DNA of 64,000 nt. Source: Chitinibacter sp. FCG-7. GTDB lineage: Bacteria > Pseudomonadota > Gammaproteobacteria > Burkholderiales > Chitinibacteraceae. The notes under the pieces were generated by a model. It saw only the letters and a list, made by a program, of their open reading frames with translations. It ran no database searches and had not been told where the DNA came from. This document shows, in pieces, positions 58,942 through 64,000 of the stretch; position 1 is the stretch's first letter, and each line of letters begins with the position of its first letter. The stretch covers positions 682,001 through 746,000 of the forward strand of contig NZ_CP157355.1 of the NCBI RefSeq assembly GCF_040047665.1, given 5' to 3'. The position numbers were made by a program, and so were the translations under genes.

Positions 58942-59568
58942 TCAAATATTCTGTAAGGTGTGTTTGATTGCTGTGGCAAACGGCAAATGCACAATCGCAG
59001 TAATTTCACTAGCCAGATAGGCCTCAGCCAATTCGGGATCTTCAGCTGCCAGCCCGGCGATTTCTTCTGCTGTCTGTATATAGTCCAATGCAGCTTTATG
59101 ACGTTGCCAGCGCAAGGAGCCATCGGCCAGATTAAACAGGCGAATGGTTTCGCTGGCTCGGTGTTGATCTGCTTCATTCAACCCCTTGCGAATACTGATC
59201 GTGCCGTTACTGTGAAAACGCAGAAAATCTTCAGGATTTTCCACATCCGGCTTGATCAGTATGGCTGCCGGATAAATCGGCTGTTCATCTTTGTGTTTGC
59301 CGCAAGTGCTACCGTTATTGCAGGAGCCAAACAGATTTCCCCAGACAAAGGTTTGGGTAGCGTCACGACCTTTCTGGCGGAAATGTTCGATATGGCGCTC
59401 AGCATGGCTGATGTTTGCCTCGCAGTACGCACAACGTTCGCCTTGCATTGTGAACAATGCTTGCCAGATGGTTTGCTTCTGCTCCGCAGTAACATCATTC
59501 CAATTGTCACGCCCATGCTGGAATTTCGCCAAACAGGCAGGTGCAGCACCACGCTTGAGTTTATGCAT
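58942..59568 (-). CDS. ptuB: PtuB, HNH endonuclease of the Septu defence system
   Basis: 208 residues. An HNH fold with a zinc-type pair and catalytic histidines: GERCAYCEANIS, HIEHFRQKG, then NLFGSCNNGSTCGKHKDEQ. This matches the TIGR02646-type HNH family used in Septu and in the Ec78-type retron. PtuB cuts nucleic acid when the system is triggered by phage. The gene starts 5 nt after the stop of the ATPase gene, so the two form one operon. No reverse transcriptase or msr-msd sequence is nearby. Confidence 0.88.
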   Translation of the reverse strand: MHKLKRGAAPACLAKFQHGRDNWNDVTAEQKQTIWQALFTMQGERCAYCEANISHAERHIEHFRQKGRDATQTFVWGNLFGSCNNGSTCGKHKDEQPIYPAAILIKPDVENPEDFLRFHSNGTISIRKGLNEADQHRASETIRLFNLADGSLRWQRHKAALDYIQTAEEIAGLAAEDPELAEAYLASEITAIVHLPFATAIKHTLQNI

Positions 59569-59573
59569 CGCTA

Positions 59574-60989
59574 CTACTCCCGCACCGATGACAGTGCAGG
59601 CGGCAAGCGTTTTTTGATGCTTTGTAGACGAATCAGGCGCTCGCAGTCCAGCATGACCGGATGACTCGCGCCAAAATGCGCCAGCAAGCTTGTGCGCAAT
59701 TGCTCGGCTTCCGGGTTATCGCTGAGCTGATCTGTTTCAATCAGCTGCTTGTAGCTGGAAAGGGCTTGCGCTTCTGGCACATTGGGTACGGGATCAATAC
59801 CCATGATGGTGGCCAGCACATCGGCACTGGCTACGCCTTTGGTTTGCAGTGGCGGCGCGATGACTTCCGTGAGGGTGGCGCCATCCTCTACGCGCTGACG
59901 CAGCAAACGAATGCAGCTGTTATCAACCGTGCTGAGCACCTGCGGGCTGTGAGTGGTAACAATAAATTGGATATTTGGAAAAGCGGTTGTCAGTCCTAAC
60001 AATACAACTTGCTGCCATTCTGGATGCAGGTGCATATCCACTTCGTCGATCAGGACAATTCCCGGGGAGGAAATTGCAGCTTGATTACCCAATTGCGGAT
60101 TGAGTTTGGTAGCTCGAAATGCAATATCAGCGACCATGCCAATCATGTTGCGAATGCCATCACTAAGCTGCTCAACCGGCAATTCTCCATACTGATCATG
60201 CTCAGCAACTAGCTCTTCCTGACGGAACGAATAATTAAGGTTTTTCCAGCCTGATGGCGCCAAGCATAGATTGACGGCGTTTTCTACGGAAGAAATGTAA
60301 GCATCAAACTCACTCGGAGTATATGCAACCCCAGCTTGTGTAGCCTTGAGGCGCTCATTTAATGCATTCATATTCCAATAACGGAACCATTCAACCAACG
60401 ATTTATAACTAGATGCAGGATCTAAACAGTCAGAATAACCGATGGTACGCGAGGTCTTGGGTAACTTACCCAGCGTTAATTTTTTCTGCTGCCAAAGACG
60501 CCCCGTTCCATAGTAAGCCAATACTGGCAATACCGTTTCAACCCCCTCCCGAACTTTTAATTGCTGCCACTTACCATAATCAACCAACTTTTTTGCATCT
60601 TTGACACTGTTTCTAGTTTTTTTTGGTCCAGGGAGAGAGCGTGACCAAGAATGAAGAGGATCAGTGGGGTCTTCTTCCCCTAAATGCTCTAAAAGTACAT
60701 CTGGAAACTGGCCAACAGCGCTCAGTTTTACTCCTAATGGCGCATATTCCATTTCATTCGAGTCCGTAATTCGGACACGACGAAGCAGAATATCAGTTGG
60801 CGATAAATGTCGGCCGGCTCCTTCATCAAACGCACCGACATAAGGGCCAAGGGCAATGGCAATGGCATCCAAAACGGAGGTCTTACCCGCGCCATTTGAA
60901 GCCACGAGCACGGTCAACTGAGGATCAAACTCAATTTGAAATTTCTCAAAACAACGAAAACTAGCCAGTTGTAGCTTCAGTAATTTCAT
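59574..60989 (-). CDS. ptuA: PtuA, SMC-like ATPase of the Septu defence system
   Basis: 471 residues from MKLLKLQLASFRCFEKFQIE; the open frame to 61049 overlaps the neighbouring gene and is rejected. It is an OLD/RecF-type ABC ATPase: Walker A ASNGAGKTSVLDA (30-42), signature VEQLSDGIRNMIGM, Walker B PGIVLIDEVDMHLHP and the switch histidine in FIVTTHSPQVLS. In Septu it forms an oligomer that holds PtuB and keeps it inactive under normal ATP. Its middle third looks AT-rich compared with the flanking housekeeping genes, which suggests transfer. Confidence 0.88.
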   Translation of the reverse strand: MKLLKLQLASFRCFEKFQIEFDPQLTVLVASNGAGKTSVLDAIAIALGPYVGAFDEGAGRHLSPTDILLRRVRITDSNEMEYAPLGVKLSAVGQFPDVLLEHLGEEDPTDPLHSWSRSLPGPKKTRNSVKDAKKLVDYGKWQQLKVREGVETVLPVLAYYGTGRLWQQKKLTLGKLPKTSRTIGYSDCLDPASSYKSLVEWFRYWNMNALNERLKATQAGVAYTPSEFDAYISSVENAVNLCLAPSGWKNLNYSFRQEELVAEHDQYGELPVEQLSDGIRNMIGMVADIAFRATKLNPQLGNQAAISSPGIVLIDEVDMHLHPEWQQVVLLGLTTAFPNIQFIVTTHSPQVLSTVDNSCIRLLRQRVEDGATLTEVIAPPLQTKGVASADVLATIMGIDPVPNVPEAQALSSYKQLIETDQLSDNPEAEQLRTSLLAHFGASHPVMLDCERLIRLQSIKKRLPPALSSVRE

Positions 60990-61027
60990 TTCAACCCCAC
61001 GATTTTTGCTATGTTTTTTCTCAGCAC

Positions 61028-61960
61028 TTATTTCACAAAGCGAAAGCACTGATGAATCCGCTTGTTACGGAAATCTTCTGGGATCGATTGCGCGGTCAGA
61101 TTTTCGCAGCGACCGACAAACATCGGGTCCAGCTCAAAGCTACGCAAATTATTCGAGAAATACAGCACGCCACCGGGCGCGAGCATGCTCATGCACGACT
61201 CGATCAGGTAGGCGTGATCGCGCTGCACGTCGAGCACGCCGAGCATTTTTTTCGAGTTGGAAAAGCTCGGTGGATCCATCACGATCAGGTCATATTTTTG
61301 CGGGCTGCAAGTGGCCTCACGCAAAAACTCGAATACATCGGCGCGTACGCGTTGATGCTTTACTGGATCCATACCGTTGAGCGCGAAATTACGCCCCGCC
61401 CATTCCAGATACGTGTTCGACAAATCCACCGTCAGCGTGCTCGCCGCGCCGCCAGCGGCCGCGTAAACGCTAAACGCACCGGTGTAGCTGAACAAATTGA
61501 GGAAACGCTTGCCCGCCGCTTCACCCATCACGCGTTTGCGCGTATTGCGGTGATCGAGAAACAGGCCGGTATCGAGATACGCATCCAGATTAACTTCGAA
61601 TTTCAGGCCATTTTCTTCGACAACAAAAAATTCGCCCGACTCTTCGTTTTTCTCGTACTGCGTCAGCCCTTTCATCCGCTTGCGAATTTTCAACGACACA
61701 TGCTCAATCGGCAGATCGAGCACTTCAGCCGTTGCTGCGTGAATTTCGTCGATCCACGCCGAATAGTCTTCATCCGACTCCATCCAGCCCGTATCGTATT
61801 CCTGCAAATGCACACGATCGCCATAGATATCGACGATCATCGGAAATTCAGGCACATCGCGCTCATAAATGCGATAGCACTGCAAACCCTGACGACGCGC
61901 CCATTTGCCCCAGTGGCGGGCGTTTTTGGCAAGGCGATTGCGATAACTGGTGAGATCCAT
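61028..61960 (-). CDS. SAM-dependent rRNA methyltransferase, RlmK-like
   Basis: 310 residues from MDLTSYRNRLAKNARHWGKW (a TTG three codons earlier is rejected). The N-terminal part resembles the linker and RlmK half of RlmKL; the SAM-binding motif is LNLFSYTGAFSVYAAAGGA and the catalytic motif is LIVMDPPSFSNSKKM. RlmK methylates G2069 (N7) of 23S rRNA in E. coli, where it is fused to RlmL. Here it is a free-standing enzyme, so the partner activity should be encoded elsewhere. RlmI-type m5C activity is an alternative. Confidence 0.85.
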   Translation of the reverse strand: MDLTSYRNRLAKNARHWGKWARRQGLQCYRIYERDVPEFPMIVDIYGDRVHLQEYDTGWMESDEDYSAWIDEIHAATAEVLDLPIEHVSLKIRKRMKGLTQYEKNEESGEFFVVEENGLKFEVNLDAYLDTGLFLDHRNTRKRVMGEAAGKRFLNLFSYTGAFSVYAAAGGAASTLTVDLSNTYLEWAGRNFALNGMDPVKHQRVRADVFEFLREATCSPQKYDLIVMDPPSFSNSKKMLGVLDVQRDHAYLIESCMSMLAPGGVLYFSNNLRSFELDPMFVGRCENLTAQSIPEDFRNKRIHQCFRFVK

Positions 61961-61991
61961 GGAATTCAACTTTTACGGGTGTAGACGTACA

Positions 61992-62022
61992 AAGACCGCA
62001 GTGTATCAAACACTGCGGTCTT
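61992..62022 (-). terminator. Strong hairpin between purT and the RlmK-like gene
   Basis: AAGACCGCAGTG pairs perfectly over 12 bases with CACTGCGGTCTT around a 7-base loop, 46 nt past the purT stop. The T run is short, so it is a likely but imperfect terminator. Confidence 0.7.
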
Positions 62023-62067
62023 CTCTGTGAGCTTTTAGTACAAAATAATCACTGGCCGACTGAACGG

Positions 62068-63273
62068 CTATTCCGATTCGATCACGACCGGCTGCACCAG
62101 CCCGGCAGCCAATTTCGCCCGATCACGCGCGACATCGGTATCACTGCCAGCAGCCAAAGCAACGCCCATCCGGCGGCGCTCAAACGCTTCGGGTTTACCA
62201 AACAGGCGCAAATCACTGCGCGGTACAGCCAAGGCGGCGGCAACACCATCAAAGGCGATACCCGCTTCTTCCATGCCACCGTAAATCACCGCGCTCGCAG
62301 CTGGTTCGCGCTGGCTCACATCGACTGGCAGGCCCAAAATCGCGCGGGCGTGCAGCTCGAATTCGGAGGAATACTGGCTCATCAAGGTGACCAAGCCGGT
62401 GTCATGCGGACGCGGGCTGACTTCGGAGAACCAGACGTCGTCGCCCTTCACAAACAACTCGACGCCAAATAATCCACGACCGCCCAATGCGTTGGTGACT
62501 TTGCGCGCAATCTCTTGTGCGCGTTCCAGTGCTTTCGGGTTCATGCGCTGCGGTTGCCAGCTTTCAACGTAATCCCCCTTCACTTGCAAATGGCCGACTG
62601 GCGCGCAGAACGAGGTTTTAATTTCGCCATCTTCAGCTAATGAACGTACGGTGAGCAGTGTGATTTCGTATTCGAAATCGACAAAACCTTCGACGATCAC
62701 CCGGCCATGATCAACACGGCTACCGGCTGCGGCGTAATTCCAAGCGGTTTGTACATCTGAGGCGGATTTGAGCAAAGATTGCCCTTTGCCGGAGGACGAC
62801 ATCACTGGTTTTACCAAGCATGGAAAACCGATTTCAGCTGTAGCCGCTTGCAACTCGGCCAATGAGTTGGCAAAACGGTAGCTTGAGGTGGGCAAACCCA
62901 GCTCTTCGGCGGCCAGACGGCGGATGCCTTCGCGGTTCATCGTCAATTGCGTCGCACGCGCGGTTGGAATCACCGTGGCCAAGCCATCGGCTTCAATCCG
63001 CACCAGCTCGTCGGTCGCAATGGCTTCGATTTCCGGCACGATAAAATGCGGGCGCTCGGCTTCCACCAGCGTACGCAAAGCTTGGGCGTCGCTCATATTG
63101 ATGACATGGCTGCGGTGCGAAACCTGCATGCCGGGGGCGTTTTCATAACGATCAACACCGATCACTTCAACGCCTAGGCGCTGCAAAGCGATAATCACCT
63201 CTTTACCCAGTTCGCCGCAGCCGAGCAGCATCACTTTAACGGCAGATTGACTCAGTGGCGTACCAATTCTCAC
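62068..63273 (-). CDS. purT: Formate-dependent phosphoribosylglycinamide formyltransferase
   Basis: 401 residues from a GTG start ([20 protein letters not shown]), chosen because AAGGA (63281-63285) is 7 nt upstream; the long open frame to 63435 runs into coaD and is rejected. PurT adds formyl from formate and ATP to GAR in purine synthesis, an ATP-grasp enzyme. Motifs seen: [39 protein letters not shown] and [16 protein letters not shown]. coaD is 31 nt upstream in the same direction. Confidence 0.95.
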   Translation of the reverse strand: MRIGTPLSQSAVKVMLLGCGELGKEVIIALQRLGVEVIGVDRYENAPGMQVSHRSHVINMSDAQALRTLVEAERPHFIVPEIEAIATDELVRIEADGLATVIPTARATQLTMNREGIRRLAAEELGLPTSSYRFANSLAELQAATAEIGFPCLVKPVMSSSGKGQSLLKSASDVQTAWNYAAAGSRVDHGRVIVEGFVDFEYEITLLTVRSLAEDGEIKTSFCAPVGHLQVKGDYVESWQPQRMNPKALERAQEIARKVTNALGGRGLFGVELFVKGDDVWFSEVSPRPHDTGLVTLMSQYSSEFELHARAILGLPVDVSQREPAASAVIYGGMEEAGIAFDGVAAALAVPRSDLRLFGKPEAFERRRMGVALAAGSDTDVARDRAKLAAGLVQPVVIESE

Positions 63274-63304
63274 AACAAAATCCTTTTGAAAAACGATAGT
63301 GTAT

Positions 63305-63805
63305 TTATTTGGCCAGCGTTTTATAGCCGTGCAGCAGACGCATAAAGACCGGATCGGGGACATACTGCTTGACCACGCCTTCCCAGCCTTGCGGGCCAAC
63401 CAAGCCTTTGACCATCGTCGAGCTGATTTCGGCAATTTCGCGCGGCGGCATTAAAAAGATAGTATCGATGTGCGGGGCCAGATCGGCATTGACGTAACGC
63501 ATTTTGCGCTCGAATTCGTAATCGGCGGCTTCGCGAATCCCGCGCAGAATAAACTGCGCCCCCTGCTCGCGCGCATAATCGACCAGAAAGCGATTTTGAA
63601 AAACTTCAACACGCAGATTAGGCATCTGGCTGGTCGTTTCGCGTAGCATGGCCACGCGCTCCTCCAGGCTGAAGGTGTATTTCTTGTCAGGATTTTCACC
63701 GATGGCGACGATCATTTCGTCAAATACCTTCACACCATGCTCGATCATCCACAGATGACCTTTGGTCACTGGATCAAAACTACCTGCGTAAACGCCACGC
63801 CGCAT
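63305..63805 (-). CDS. coaD: Phosphopantetheine adenylyltransferase
   Basis: 166 residues from [20 protein letters not shown]; the frame open to 63853 is rejected, and GGAG precedes this ATG. CoaD transfers AMP from ATP to 4'-phosphopantetheine, the next-to-last step of coenzyme A synthesis. The nucleotidyltransferase motif TKGH and the second motif EISSTMVKG are intact. It is 31 nt before purT. Confidence 0.97.
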   Translation of the reverse strand: MRRGVYAGSFDPVTKGHLWMIEHGVKVFDEMIVAIGENPDKKYTFSLEERVAMLRETTSQMPNLRVEVFQNRFLVDYAREQGAQFILRGIREAADYEFERKMRYVNADLAPHIDTIFLMPPREIAEISSTMVKGLVGPQGWEGVVKQYVPDPVFMRLLHGYKTLAK

Positions 63806-63902
63806 CGCAAATTCTCCGCCAAATTCAGCCAGCACTATACCACCAGCCCACATTAATTTAAGATGAGGCGCATTAATTCACATGCAAAGGGGAGAGTGCA
63901 TC

Positions 63903-64000
63903 GTGTTAAAAAAACTCATCATCGCTGCAAGTCTTGCGCTGGTCTCACAGGCTTACGCGGATATCACCATCGGCCAATCGGTCCCCACCACAGGTATTGC
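63903..64000 (+). CDS. Periplasmic substrate-binding protein (partial, N-terminus only)
   Basis: The frame opens with GTG at 63903, 8 nt after GGGGAG, and runs off the window. The 32 codons give a signal peptide (LKKLIIAASLALVSQAYA) and the mature start DITIGQSVPTTGIA. That start is typical of branched-chain-amino-acid-type ABC binding proteins (LivJ-like) and related receptors. Ligand unknown. Confidence 0.6.
   Translation, partial: MLKKLIIAASLALVSQAYADITIGQSVPTTGI

Noticed and set aside
58942..61049. Ec78-type retron around the PtuA/PtuB genes
   Set aside because: No reverse-transcriptase frame is present on either strand nearby; both flanks are a methyltransferase and an exonuclease.
63274..63435. 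N-terminal extension of PurT
   Set aside because: It overlaps the end of coaD and has no family similarity; a GTG at 63273 has a well-spaced AAGGA.

Overview
The window is dense bacterial chromosome of moderate GC with no tRNA, rRNA or CRISPR that I can see. It reads as a motile, chitin-degrading betaproteobacterium of the order Neisseriales, most likely Chitinibacteraceae (Chitinibacter/Deefgea-like). The reasons are an EF-P with the arginine-type loop beside its rhamnosyltransferase EarP, a secreted GH19 chitinase with two ChiC-type chitin-binding modules, a che-fli cluster, and separate alaA/hom/thrC genes. The genus is an inference from gene content only.

Layout. 1-13220 (all minus): one chemotaxis/flagellar block in the order cheY-cheA-cheW-mcp-cheR-cheD-cheB-flrC-like-fliE-fliF-fliG-fliH (fliH is cut by the window edge). 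13414-17010: a GST, an HExxH membrane protein, yebC, a response regulator with an unassigned C-terminus and a 46-residue membrane protein. 17011-21284: efp and earP, a small MITE-like element, a Sel1/lytic transglycosylase and UDP-glucose dehydrogenase. 21587-27379: an OmpA-like lipoprotein, clpB behind a sigma-32-type promoter, a DUF4124 protein, and a leucine-rich-repeat protein kinase with a small unknown gene after it. 27492-31340: htpG (also behind a sigma-32-type promoter), then a ParA-like ATPase paired with a receiver-HATPase protein. 31535-35768: thrC, hom and an alanine-type aminotransferase; hom is bracketed by two copies of a palindromic repeat. 36017-41656: an Mth938-like protein, a GAF-GGDEF cyclase, a frameshifted dCache-GGDEF cyclase and an ABC exporter. 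41822-45534: a membrane C13 (caspase-like) peptidase and the chitinase. 45813-51900: a pseudouridine synthase coupled to a YdcZ-type transporter, a rhodanese, a DUF2384-like protein, an RlhA-type U32 protein, TatD and TerC. 51980-57391: a FimV-like protein, a DUF475 TerC relative, a PIG-L deacetylase and a PAS-GGDEF cyclase. 57476-64000: an exonuclease/GIY-YIG fusion, a Septu (PtuA-PtuB) anti-phage pair, an RlmK-type methyltransferase, purT, coaD and the start of a periplasmic binding protein.

How the parts connect. The first 13 kb encodes a near-complete chemosensory path (receptor, kinase, adaptor, both adaptation enzymes, deamidase, CheY) next to genes for the MS ring and switch. Three GGDEF proteins, each with a product-inhibition RxxD site, suggest c-di-GMP control over motility versus surface life. 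The most interesting loci for follow-up are the retron-less Septu pair, the ParA plus receiver/anti-sigma-kinase-like pair, the LRR kinase with its small partner, the MITE that supplies a stop codon, and the repeat-bracketed hom gene.
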